Both the position numbers and the translations under genes were made by a program. The notes below the pieces were generated by a model that saw only the letters and a program-made list of their open reading frames with translations, was not told the origin of the DNA and searched no databases. Shown here in pieces: positions 7,677-15,083 of a stretch of DNA of 64,000 bases (position 1 is its first letter; every line of letters begins with the position of its first letter). This stretch comes from Olsenella sp. oral taxon 807 (GTDB lineage Bacteria > Actinomycetota > Coriobacteriia > Coriobacteriales > Atopobiaceae): positions 62,001-126,000 of the forward strand of contig NZ_CP012069.2 of the NCBI RefSeq assembly GCF_001189515.2, read 5' to 3'.

Positions 7677-8864
7677 CTATGACAGCAAAGCCTTTGCTAG
7701 GGCGGGCACGGTGGCGAAGTCCGCCTCCTCCGGATTCCATTGGGAGCGCACATGCTCTTCAATGACGGTGAAGCCTGCCTCCCGCAGCTTCTCCTGCAGC
7801 AGCTTTACGCTCTCGCCGCTCCAGCCGTAGCAGCCAAAGGCTGCGGCCTTTTTATTCTTGAACTTGAGCTGCTTCAAAAACTCCAACCAGCCCGCCACGG
7901 AGGACAAATAGCTGTTGGAGACCGTGGGACTGCCCACGGCGATGGCACGGGACTTAAAAACCTCGGTCATGAGCTCGTTTTTATCCGTTTTGGCGAGGCT
8001 GAAGACCTTTACCACTGTCTCCGGGTTCTGTTTGTGGAGCTCTGCGGCGATGGCGTGGGCGAGCTTTGCTGTGCCCTCCCACATGGTGTCATAGACGACA
8101 GTGATCTGATCCTCCTGATAGGCCGCTGCCCACTCCTCGTACTTGTTCACGATCTGCAGCGGTTCCTCCCGCCAAATGGCTCCGTGAGAGGGGGCGATCA
8201 TCTCGATGGGTAGACTGAGCTTACCGATCTCTTCCAGTTTCTTGACGAGGATGGGGGAGAAGGGATTGAGGATGTTGGTGAAATACTTCATAGCTTCTCT
8301 GTAAAGGAGGCATTGATCCGCCTTGTCGTTAAATAGCTCTTCCACCGCATAGTGCTGACCGAAGGCATCGTTGGAGAAGAGGATGTTGTCGCCGGTAAGG
8401 TACGTCGCCATGGAGTCTGGCCAGTGGAGCATTCGCATCTCCACGAAGACAAGACGCTTCCCGTTGCCGATATCTACGCTGTCGCCGGTTTTTACCACGT
8501 TGAAGTTCCAGCCCCGCTTGCCGTACTGTCCCTCGATGCTCTTGACGGCATTGGCAGTGCAGTAGATGGGCGTGTCGGGAATTTTCTCCATCAGCGCGAC
8601 GAGAGCTCCGGAGTGGTCACACTCACCGTGGTTGGCCACGATAAGGTCGATCTTATGGAGATCGATCTCCTTTTCCAGATTCTCCACGAACTCAAAGCGG
8701 TGGGGTAGCCAGACCGTGTCGATGAGGGCGGTCTTTTCCTCCTCGATGAGATAGGCGTTTTGGCTTGAGCCGTTTTTGATGGAGTAATCCTCACCGTGGA
8801 ACCACTCCAGCTCCCAATCGATATAACCCACCCAACTGACGTTAGCTTTTACATGCTTTCTCAT
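7677..8864 (-). CDS. Flavodiiron protein (O2/NO reductase)
   Basis: A 395-residue class A flavodiiron protein that reduces O2 to water and/or NO to N2O in the cytoplasm with electrons from rubredoxin. The metallo-beta-lactamase-like half has all diiron ligands: H79-x-E81-x-D83-H84 (NHGECDH), H147 (LHWPD), D166 (SNDAFG) and H227 (PSHG). The flavodoxin half begins near residue 255 (VVYDTMWEGTAKLA binds FMN phosphate) and ends normally. AAGGGGACACC precedes the ATG. Codon use is more like clostridia than the rest of the window, suggesting transfer. Rubredoxin lies downstream and a Crp/Fnr gene is divergent. Confidence 0.95.
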   Translation of the reverse strand: MRKHVKANVSWVGYIDWELEWFHGEDYSIKNGSSQNAYLIEEEKTALIDTVWLPHRFEFVENLEKEIDLHKIDLIVANHGECDHSGALVALMEKIPDTPIYCTANAVKSIEGQYGKRGWNFNVVKTGDSVDIGNGKRLVFVEMRMLHWPDSMATYLTGDNILFSNDAFGQHYAVEELFNDKADQCLLYREAMKYFTNILNPFSPILVKKLEEIGKLSLPIEMIAPSHGAIWREEPLQIVNKYEEWAAAYQEDQITVVYDTMWEGTAKLAHAIAAELHKQNPETVVKVFSLAKTDKNELMTEVFKSRAIAVGSPTVSNSYLSSVAGWLEFLKQLKFKNKKAAAFGCYGWSGESVKLLQEKLREAGFTVIEEHVRSQWNPEEADFATVPALAKALLS

Positions 8865-8873
8865 GGTGTCCCC

Positions 8874-8996
8874 TTAGTTCAGTGTTGGCAGCAGGGCAAT
8901 TTTGAAGCGGTCGTCCATGTTCACGATCTTGCCTTTCTGGTAGGGCAGCAGATCTTTCAGGGCGAATGCCTCGTCGCCTTATAGTTGGCTCCTCAT
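8874..8996 (-). pseudogene. Collapsed cupin-type gene remnant
   Basis: Reading leftward from an ATG at 8996, the frame meets a TAA at codon 6, then continues as GDEAFALKDLLPYQKGKIV and NMDDRFKIALLPTLN to a stop just before the flavodiiron start. The first part resembles the N-terminus, and the last part the C-terminal strand, of small cupin proteins often found beside rubredoxin genes. If so, the roughly 60-80 residue core has been deleted and a nonsense codon added. Similarity is from memory of the family, so the name is tentative; the broken frame is certain. Confidence 0.5.
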
Positions 8997-9036
8997 GTGC
9001 AAGATCCCCTTTGTCCTCTCCACCTTTGCCAGTATA

Positions 9037-9098
9037 GAGATACTCTGCAAGAAGATCTGTATCTCAGGATACAAGGAAGTGATTTTTCGCTGTATACT
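9037..9098 (+). promoter_or_regulatory. Candidate Crp/Fnr-type dyads and promoter
   Basis: A perfect 6-4-6 dyad TGTATC-TCAG-GATACA lies at 9058-9073, and GAGATAC (9037-9043) is inverted relative to GTATCTC (9059-9065). A TATACT -10 at 9093-9098 has no good -35, which would suit an activator-dependent promoter with the dyad just upstream. Which of the two divergent genes is controlled cannot be told. Confidence 0.45.
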
Positions 9099-9129
9099 TA
9101 GCGGTCACTACTGAAGGGGGGTGCGTTCC

Positions 9130-9804
9130 ATGGACTTTCACATCCTAGAAAGCAGCTGGCTGTTTCAGGGCTTGTCAGCAGAGCGGATCAAAGAGCTGTT
9201 CCAAGGGATCCCCTCTATTATCCAACGTTATGAGAAAGATGAGACCATCTTCCAGCCCCTTGAAACGGCGGATCGAGTGGGCGTAGTTCTGAAAGGGAGC
9301 GTACAGTCCTATAAGTTGTTTCCCAATGGCAGCCAGGTCAATGTCACGGTCCGCCAAGCCGGCGATATCATCGGTTCCGCTGCAGCACTCTCGGTTCAAA
9401 AAAAGTATCCCTCTGGTGTAGTGGCCTTGGAGCATACGGAGATCCTGATGCTTTCGCGCGACGATTTTCTTCGTCTGCTGAAGCGGGATCCGCATCTGGT
9501 GGAAAACGCCCTCTTTGAGATCTCTACCATCACCTACATGTTGCAGCAGCGGTTGGAGCTGCTGTCCTATCATGGGATCGATCAGAAGATCGCATTCTGT
9601 CTGCTGACGCAGTCTGCGCAGAGCGGTGAAGCTGTCATTCCGATCCCCGGCTCCATGACCAAATGGGCGCTGATGATGAACGTCTCCCGTCCCTCGCTGC
9701 ATCGGGAGCTGAAGCGGCTGGAAGAACAGGGACTGCTTTGCCATACGCCGGCACTGATCAAGATTCTGGATCCGCCGGCGCTGGGGAAGCTCTTGAGAAG
9801 ATGA
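9130..9804 (+). CDS. Crp/Fnr-family transcriptional regulator
   Basis: A 224-residue regulator with an N-terminal cyclic-nucleotide-like beta-roll (about 10-125, with GVVLKGSVQSYKLFPNG and AGDIIGSAAAL) and a C-terminal winged helix (about 150-220, TKWALMMNVSRPSLHRELKRLEE as recognition helix). It lacks the N-terminal cysteine cluster of FNR, so it is not an Fe-S sensor of that kind; it may bind haem, NO or another ligand. It is divergent from the flavodiiron/rubredoxin genes, which matches NO or oxygen stress regulators of anaerobes. The ATG at 9130 is chosen over a GTG at 9121 because AAGGGGGG ends about 8 bases upstream. Confidence 0.88.
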   Translation: MDFHILESSWLFQGLSAERIKELFQGIPSIIQRYEKDETIFQPLETADRVGVVLKGSVQSYKLFPNGSQVNVTVRQAGDIIGSAAALSVQKKYPSGVVALEHTEILMLSRDDFLRLLKRDPHLVENALFEISTITYMLQQRLELLSYHGIDQKIAFCLLTQSAQSGEAVIPIPGSMTKWALMMNVSRPSLHRELKRLEEQGLLCHTPALIKILDPPALGKLLRR

Positions 9805-9837
9805 GCTCCAAGCGAAAACCGCCTGGAGTTTCCCTCA

Positions 9838-10080
9838 GACGACCTGTATGGTGTAATGGCCTTTTCCCTTCGTGGTACGGTGTAGCCCCTGCGTGGACAA
9901 CATGCCGTCCATCACATTTTTGGCGTAGCGGGCGAAAAACTCCCGGATGTTGGAAAACAGCTCGCCATGCTCCTCCGAGGCACCCAGCTTTGTCTGCGCT
10001 TCTGTGAGCCGGTTGGCCAGGTCTTCGCTTTCCTGCGTCAGGATATGCAGCGGATCGGTGGATGGTCGGGGATGGCCGCA
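9838..10080 (-). pseudogene. C-terminal remnant of an unrecognised protein
   Basis: Leftward coding sequence with clean codon use encodes about 75 residues, from DPLHILTQESEDLANRL to GKGHYTIQVV and a stop; before that the frame is not convincing and there is no start or ribosome site. The first half is helical and charged (coiled-coil-like); the end is basic with beta character. I do not recognise the family. Its base composition fits the adjacent flavodiiron/rubredoxin patch, so it may be part of the same imported segment, truncated where the padR promoter region begins. Confidence 0.45.
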
Positions 10081-10159
10081 AGCGTCGCTGCACACCTGTG
10101 GTTGATGCAGGCCGACGTTAACAGTGTCGCCAAGGCGCCAGAAATTCTCGAAAAAGTAG

Positions 10160-10225
10160 TTGACAACTACTACGGGTACCGATATATTATTCCTAACGAT
10201 ATAACGCAAGACGATATAGCGGAAG
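10160..10225 (+). promoter_or_regulatory. padR promoter with 15-bp tandem repeats
   Basis: TTGACA (10160-10165), a 17-bp spacer and TATATT (10183-10188) form a near-consensus promoter. Directly downstream two 15-bp repeats, ACGATATAACGCAAG (10196-10210) and ACGATATAGCGGAAG (10211-10225), span the expected transcript start. They are good candidates for autoregulation by the PadR protein. Confidence 0.7.
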
Positions 10226-10245
10226 ACGTAAGGAAGGAGACATAG

Positions 10246-10578
10246 ATGCCAAAGAGGGAAGACAGCGGGGCACTGACAGAGCCGACGTTTTATATTCTGC
10301 TGTCCCTACACAAGCCCACGCATGGATACGCGATCATGCAGGACGTGCGGGAGCTGACTGGCGGAAGGGTGAGCATCGGGGCGGGGACGCTCTACGGTGC
10401 CATAAACTCGCTCACCGAGAAGGGTTGGATACGAGCCGCAGGGGACCGTGCGTCTGACCGCAGGAAGGAGTACGTGATTACCGAGGGTGGGAGACAGGCC
10501 TTTGCACGCGAGGTCGAGCGCCTAGAGAGCCTCGTCGCCGACGCGAAGCCTGTCATCGAGCGCTCATTGCACGCATAG
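10246..10578 (+). CDS. PadR-family transcriptional regulator
   Basis: A 110-residue winged-helix repressor. The PadR core is clear: EPTFYILLSLHKPTHGYAIM, then the recognition region GTLYGAINSLTEKGWI and the wing with RRKEYVITEGGRQAF, followed by one C-terminal helix for dimerisation. AAGGAAGGAG sits just before the ATG. The next gene, a DUF2812 membrane protein 50 bp away, is the usual partner of such regulators, and the pair probably forms one operon. The signal is unknown; many small PadR proteins sense drugs or cell-envelope stress. Confidence 0.92.
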   Translation: MPKREDSGALTEPTFYILLSLHKPTHGYAIMQDVRELTGGRVSIGAGTLYGAINSLTEKGWIRAAGDRASDRRKEYVITEGGRQAFAREVERLESLVADAKPVIERSLHA

Positions 10579-10628
10579 AGCATCAACTAAAAGTATCACA
10601 TAGACTAAATTCACAAAGGGAGACTGAC

Positions 10629-11189
10629 ATGAGCACGAGCACAACCATCAAGAGGGCATTCACCGACTTCTCGAAGGAGGAGGCCTGGCTTAACGAGATG
10701 AGCCATGAGGGTAAGGCTCTCGTCGACTACCGGGGCGGTAGGTACACCTTCGTCGACGATGAGCCGGGCACGTGGCAGTATGCGATCGAGATCCTTGGTC
10801 AGGGTGGCAAGGCCGGCAAGGAGTATCTCTCCTTCCTCGAGGAGACAGGCATCGAGACGGTAGCCGTCTACGCGAACCGCGCCTACCTGCGCAAGAGGGA
10901 TGATGGGACTGACTTCGAGCTCCATAGCGACCTCGAGTCCCGCCTCGAGCAGGCCAGGAGGGGGAGTGTGCCTTGGATAGCCATCCCGGTGTCGCAAGTC
11001 GGCCTCGCGTTCATCCTTGTCCTCAACGCCTTCGTGGTGGACTCGGAGGCATCGAACCTCGCCAGGGGCATCGTCCTCGCGTGCGCCACCCTGCTTGCCT
11101 TCGCAGCCATAATCGAGTACCTCGTCTTCGGCAAGCCGTATCGCGAGCGCGTCCGCCAGCTCGAGCGGGAGCGCTCGATCAGGGAGTAG
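10629..11189 (+). CDS. DUF2812-domain membrane protein
   Basis: A 186-residue protein whose N-terminal part (about 8-105) matches the DUF2812 pattern: KEEAWLNEMSHEGKALVDY, the YTFVDDEPGTWQYAIE strand and a YLSFLEETGIE helix. Two hydrophobic segments follow near residues 115-134 and 144-166, and a charged C-terminal tail faces the cytoplasm. The family is commonly next to PadR regulators and is proposed to act in a sensing or anti-regulator pair; the function is not established. AAAGGGAG precedes the ATG. Confidence 0.85.
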   Translation: MSTSTTIKRAFTDFSKEEAWLNEMSHEGKALVDYRGGRYTFVDDEPGTWQYAIEILGQGGKAGKEYLSFLEETGIETVAVYANRAYLRKRDDGTDFELHSDLESRLEQARRGSVPWIAIPVSQVGLAFILVLNAFVVDSEASNLARGIVLACATLLAFAAIIEYLVFGKPYRERVRQLERERSIRE

Positions 11190-11206
11190 CGGGCGTGGCC
11201 TCAAAA

Positions 11207-11268
11207 AGCCATCTTGATCACTGGGCGGATCCTGCGACAGGCGGGGTCCGCCCTCACCCCTTAAGATG
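11207..11268. terminator. Nested hairpin after DUF2812 gene
   Basis: CCATCTT pairs with AAGATGG, and inside it GGGCGGA pairs with TCCGCCC, giving a long nested stem. On the minus strand the structure is followed by CTTTTTG; on the plus strand there is no T-run. It probably ends transcription between the PadR/DUF2812 pair and the DUF2089 operon, perhaps in both directions. Confidence 0.5.
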
Positions 11269-11320
11269 GGTGCTCAACGATGCTGACCCTCACCCATATG
11301 TAAAATTATATTTAATAGTA

Positions 11321-11349
11321 TTGCATTATATTAAAATCAGAGTTATACT
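11321..11349 (+). promoter_or_regulatory. Promoter of the DUF2089 operon
   Basis: TTGCAT (11321-11326), exactly 17 bp, then TATACT (11344-11349), inside a strikingly AT-rich 60-bp stretch. The ribosome site GGAAGGAGG follows 15-23 bp downstream of the -10. Confidence 0.75.
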
Positions 11350-11377
11350 CCAACTAAAGAAAAGGAAGGAGGTGGTG

Positions 11378-11677
11378 ATGATGGATATCGCCCATACGTG
11401 GACTGAACGCTTGGGCGACGAGGATCTGGAGTTCGCGCGGCAGTTCATTATGGCCTCGGGCTCTCTGAAGGAGATGGCGTCAAGGTACGGCGTCTCGTAC
11501 CCCACAATCAGGCTGCGCCTTGACAGGCTGATCCAGAAGATCGAGAGTGTGCGGGAAGACGATGACGCCTTCGTGTCGCTCGTAAAGGGCATGGCCATCG
11601 ACGACCGCATGGACTTCGAGACCGCACGGCAGATCATAGACGCCCACAGGCAGCTGATGGGCGAAAAGGAGGGATAG
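11378..11677 (+). CDS. DUF2089-family protein
   Basis: A 99-residue protein with the DUF2089 pattern: WTERLGDEDLEFARQFIMASGSLKEMA, then YGVSYPTIRLRLDRLIQKIE, which reads as a helix-turn-helix of sigma-like or ArsR-like type. It lacks the N-terminal zinc finger seen in longer members. DNA binding is a family-level proposal, not shown. AAGGAGG lies 5 bases before the first of two adjacent ATGs (11378, 11381). A small membrane protein starts 2 bases after its stop, so the two are almost certainly co-transcribed and may form a membrane-linked regulator pair. Confidence 0.85.
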   Translation: MMDIAHTWTERLGDEDLEFARQFIMASGSLKEMASRYGVSYPTIRLRLDRLIQKIESVREDDDAFVSLVKGMAIDDRMDFETARQIIDAHRQLMGEKEG

Positions 11678-11679
11678 GA

Positions 11680-11976
11680 ATGAGTGTGGACGGCGATGTC
11701 GCCAGGATGTCCATCGTGTGTATCGGTTTGGCGCTTGGTACGCTCGAGTGGTTCATCGTCAGGAGGACGAGCTTCAACAAGTGGGTCGTGCCGGCGGTGT
11801 ACTGGGTGGGAGCGCTGATATGGTCATCTGCGACTGGACCTACGCCGGTGCTCTTCCCGAGCCTGGCGATAGGTCTCTCCATGGCGGGCTGTGCCATCGA
11901 GGACGAGATAATCAACGGATACCTACAACGGAAAGGTACCTCCGGCGTCGATAAGGCGAGGCTTCGGGACCTGTAG
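11680..11976 (+). CDS. Small membrane protein co-transcribed with DUF2089 gene
   Basis: A 98-residue protein with hydrophobic stretches near residues 9-27, 36-53 and 58-72 and a charged tail (EDEIINGYLQRKG). I do not recognise a family. It begins 2 bp after the DUF2089 stop with GGAGGGATAG upstream, so it is translationally linked to that gene. Membrane proteins beside DUF2089 genes are common and could anchor or modulate the regulator; that role is inferred. Confidence 0.7.
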   Translation: MSVDGDVARMSIVCIGLALGTLEWFIVRRTSFNKWVVPAVYWVGALIWSSATGPTPVLFPSLAIGLSMAGCAIEDEIINGYLQRKGTSGVDKARLRDL

Positions 11977-12237
11977 CGAGGATGTGGCTACGCTCGGAAG
12001 TGGGGGTCAGTGCCATCGCGCTGGCCCCCATCCTTTTGGACTTGCCACCGCCCTTCTTGCGGTATGCCGCCCGCGACAGGCACCAAGTACGATGGCGCTC
12101 CGCAAGCGTGGTCGGGCCTCCGTCGGGCGTCCCTGCGCTCCATGAGGCTGTTAGGGGGTATCATTTCCCACGTTGGGTTTATCGGCCCCACGCCGATCCC
12201 ACGGAATGACATCGACCCTATGGAAGGGGGAGCGTGC
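11977..12237. other. Intergenic region with a short hairpin
   Basis: No convincing gene. A 6-bp stem ATCGGC-loop-GCCGAT lies at 12181-12197, about 40 bp before the dehydrogenase start; it could affect its translation or be chance. Confidence 0.35.
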
Positions 12238-13197
12238 ATGAGTTTCAAGAAGATTGCAGTTGCAGGTGGTGGTGTGCTCGGTAGCCAGATTGCCTTTCAG
12301 TCAGCGTACTGCGGCCTCGATGTTACCATCTGGCTCCGTATGGAGTCCTCCATCGGTCGCTCGCGGCCCAAGATAGACCGTCTGCGCCAGATCTATCTCG
12401 ATACCCTCGAGGCCCTGAAGACGGACCCGGCCGCCTACGCATACGGCCTGATCGCGCGCGAGGACATCTCGCCTGAGGCCCTCGACGCCTGCAAGGAGCG
12501 CGTCGAGCAGGCGTATGCGTCCCTCAGACTCACGACCAATTGGGACGAGGCGTTCTCTGACGCTGATCTTGTGATCGAGGCCGTGGCCGAGACCCCGGAC
12601 GCAAAGACAGCATTCTATAAGGAACTTGCCAGGCACATCCCAGAGCGGACCGTGATTGTCACCAACAGCTCGACTCTGTTGCCCAGCAGCTTCGCCGAGA
12701 CAACCGGTCGGCCTGACAAGTTCCTCGCGCTGCACTTTGCGAACGAGATCTGGCGCAACCCCACGGGCGAGGTCATGGGCCATGCTGGTACGGATCCCAC
12801 ACACTTCGAGGAGATCGTTGAGTTCGCCTCCCAGATTCGCATGGTTCCCATCCGCGTCCTCAAGGAGCAGCCAGGCTACATCCTCAACTCGCTGCTCGTG
12901 CCCCTGATCGCTGCGGCCCTGAGGCTCTGGGCCACTGGTGTCGGCACGCCTGAGGACATCGACAAGGACTGGACCATCTCGACCGGCGCCCCATACGGGC
13001 CGTTTCGCCTGCTCGACATCATCGGCCTCGTGACGCCGCTCAACATCATCTCGAGGAGTCCCCAGGCAAAGGACGAGTCGTCTGTTGAACATAAGATCGT
13101 ACAGATGCTCCAAGCCAAGATGGACAGGGGGGAGACCGGCGTCAACGCCGGCAAGGGTTTCTATGACTACGGTGGGGGTGAGCCAGCGGCAAAGTAG
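12238..13197 (+). CDS. 3-hydroxyacyl-CoA dehydrogenase (3-hydroxybutyryl-CoA type)
   Basis: A 319-residue NAD(P)-dependent dehydrogenase. The N-terminal Rossmann fold begins KKIAVAGGGVLGSQIA (GxGxxG variant GGGVLG at 10-15), an E-A-V-A-E segment contacts the cofactor, and TNSSTLLPS is the substrate-binding serine loop. ALHFANEIW holds the probable catalytic histidine; the C-terminal helical domain (from about 190) ends GKGFYDYG, the family signature. It converts 3-hydroxyacyl-CoA and 3-ketoacyl-CoA. AAGGGGG precedes the ATG. No thiolase or crotonase is adjacent, so its pathway cannot be fixed here. Confidence 0.88.
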   Translation: MSFKKIAVAGGGVLGSQIAFQSAYCGLDVTIWLRMESSIGRSRPKIDRLRQIYLDTLEALKTDPAAYAYGLIAREDISPEALDACKERVEQAYASLRLTTNWDEAFSDADLVIEAVAETPDAKTAFYKELARHIPERTVIVTNSSTLLPSSFAETTGRPDKFLALHFANEIWRNPTGEVMGHAGTDPTHFEEIVEFASQIRMVPIRVLKEQPGYILNSLLVPLIAAALRLWATGVGTPEDIDKDWTISTGAPYGPFRLLDIIGLVTPLNIISRSPQAKDESSVEHKIVQMLQAKMDRGETGVNAGKGFYDYGGGEPAAK

Positions 13198-13334
13198 GTT
13201 CCTCCTTCCGTGTGTCGAGGAAAGCCACTCTTGCGAGGCTCGTCTATAGGGTTGTGCGGTAGGCCTATGTGGGCTGGTGCTGCGATGGGGTTTGTCGCCA
13301 CTGGACCCTTCATAATTTATTGCTGGTGCCGAGC

Positions 13335-13419
13335 GGACCTTTCCCTCGCGCATGAGAGGCATCGAGATCGTGTCGTACGACGCGCGGATCGCCGGGACCT
13401 TCCCCTCGTGCATGGGAGG
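13335..13419. repeat. Two related hairpins exactly 60 bp apart
   Basis: The unit GGACCTTYCCCTCGYGCATG followed by RGAGG occurs at 13335-13359 and 13395-13419. Each can fold CCTC...GAGG around GCATG. They sit in a 487-bp gap (13198-13684) without a convincing gene, upstream of a small ORF. They could be a tandem RNA element or protein sites. Confidence 0.4.
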
Positions 13420-13684
13420 GCTGACTTTTGGGGGTCTCTCTGTGGCAGGGGACGGTCCGGATCACGCCCACGTCGCTCGACACCCTCTTCATATGGAGTC
13501 ACTGTGGCGGCGTGTATCTTGATGATGCAGGTAAATGTGAGGCCCGCCGTTGTGCGGACGTGTTCGTGCAAGCCGATATGCCGAGGAACGGGGGAGGGTA
13601 TACCATAAGAGGGTCGACGAGGCGTTCCGTAGGGATGCCTCGTTTAGGGCGTACGCCGCGTCTTGGCAGGGGGGTCTGATCGCG

Positions 13685-13948
13685 ATGACAGAGGTGGGAG
13701 CAGGGGTGTACGCGGGACTGCGCTGTGCGGACTGCGCGTTTTCCGAGTTCGTGCTCAATGAGGAGTCTGGTATGTTCGTGGGAACCTGCTCGCGTGGGTA
13801 TACGCTGGCAGACCCTCACGTGCACGTGTCGCCGGACAGGTTCTTTGCAAAAAATCCCAGGGCGCTGGTCCCGGTGACGGACCCCTACGGCAGGGAGTAC
13901 CTGCGGACGAGAAATATCTGTACGAGGTTCGCACCCAGAGAGGGCTAG
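13685..13948 (+). CDS. Hypothetical cysteine-containing protein (87 aa)
   Basis: Not recognised. The product has four cysteines, C14-x2-C17 (RCADCAFSEF) and single cysteines in VGTCSRG and RNICTRF, a spacing that could hold a metal. The frame is open further upstream, so the start is uncertain; the ATG at 13685 is used because a G-rich stretch lies upstream and composition changes there. Third-position G/C bias supports coding. It precedes another unrecognised gene on the same strand. Confidence 0.45.
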   Translation: MTEVGAGVYAGLRCADCAFSEFVLNEESGMFVGTCSRGYTLADPHVHVSPDRFFAKNPRALVPVTDPYGREYLRTRNICTRFAPREG

Positions 13949-14044
13949 CGGCGGCAGGCTCTGCCTGCGTCTGTAGCCTGCGTGTCGGGTGGCATTCGCT
14001 TCCGGATGGCGGGAGCGTGGGCCCGCACTTTAACGTGGAGGACG

Positions 14045-14842
14045 ATGGCGTCTGGAGGAGGGTGCGCTTTGGGTACGGGTGACGGGGTCGCGCCTCCCGA
14101 GGGCTGGGGCCTCGAGGTGTGGCGTCATGGGGACGCCTGCGGCGAGGGGGACTGGGGCCCGGGCGAAGACGGCCCGCCGCTGGCGGGCATCGGCCCCGGC
14201 CACCTGCGCCTCACCTTCTACTACGGCGGCCGGGTCCACGAGGGGACGCGCGGCAGCCTGTACGAGTGGATCTCGGCGTCCCTGCGCGCCGCAGGGGCGG
14301 CTGCGGCGGGTCTCTGGCGCTACGAGCTGCGCTACGGGAGTGGCACGCGGATCGACGCCTTCGGGCTCTGGGGGACCATGTGGAAGAGCATGGGTCCCGG
14401 CCGCGCTGCCGCCCTCGCCCGGGCCTCCTCCCTCGGTTGGGAGGGAGGGGAGGAGGCGTCCGTCCGCGTCAAGGGCAGGGAGCTGCGCTGCGGCATCTCC
14501 CGGGAGAGGTTCGCGGCGCTCTCGGGGAGGGGCGTCGAGTACCTTGGTCCCGTTGGCATGGACTGGTCCGGCGAGCTCGCCGCCGACCTGCTCTTCGCCC
14601 TGTCGGACACGTGGTCCCCGCAGTTGTGGCGCTACGTGCGGGGCAGGGACCGGCTCTGCGGCCAGGTGTGCGAGAGGGGCGGGATCGCCGTGGGGCGCTC
14701 CGGTGACGACACGGGGCTTGCGGCCTACCTCACCGTTTGGGAGGAGGGCCCCATGCACGGCCTGCTGCTTCGCGCCGCAGAGGTCGCCCCCCGGCTCAGG
14801 CCCGGCTCACCTCGTGAGAGATGGAACGAGATGTTCCCTTAG
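14045..14842 (+). CDS. Hypothetical protein (265 aa), very high G+C
   Basis: No family recognised. The protein is soluble, rich in Gly, Arg, Trp and Ala, with no signal peptide or membrane segment. GGAGG (14037-14041) directly precedes the chosen ATG; an ATG at 14006 and a GTG at 13982 are in-frame alternatives. Strong G/C at third positions (above the local mean) supports real coding. Repeated Trp-centred strands (GLWRYELRYG, QLWRYVRGRD) suggest a beta-rich fold. Nothing in the surroundings indicates a job. Confidence 0.6.
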   Translation: MASGGGCALGTGDGVAPPEGWGLEVWRHGDACGEGDWGPGEDGPPLAGIGPGHLRLTFYYGGRVHEGTRGSLYEWISASLRAAGAAAAGLWRYELRYGSGTRIDAFGLWGTMWKSMGPGRAAALARASSLGWEGGEEASVRVKGRELRCGISRERFAALSGRGVEYLGPVGMDWSGELAADLLFALSDTWSPQLWRYVRGRDRLCGQVCERGGIAVGRSGDDTGLAAYLTVWEEGPMHGLLLRAAEVAPRLRPGSPRERWNEMFP

Positions 14843-14973
14843 CAGGCGCCTGCATTACCTGAGCACCCGATTTGCGATCCGCTCGCCATGCGAAAAGACC
14901 TGCCATGGCTGAGAATAGGGATGCAGTCTGAGTCGAGCGATATCCATGTCAGCATAGCCATGGCCTACCATAG

Positions 14974-15034
14974 TTTGCAGATGGGGTACGCTATACATGG
15001 CAATTATGGTAATTGATACTTTGCAAATAGGGTA
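14974..15034 (+). repeat. Direct repeat TTTGCARATRGGGTA upstream of ATPase
   Basis: TTTGCAGATGGGGTA (14974-14988) and TTTGCAAATAGGGTA (15020-15034) are 46 bp apart in an AT-richer stretch 50-110 bp before the DUF4143 ATPase start. They could be sites for its regulation. Confidence 0.45.
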
Positions 15035-15083
15035 ATGCTTCCACCACACGCTGGGGATGCGAATCATCCTGTTGGGGGTCGGT

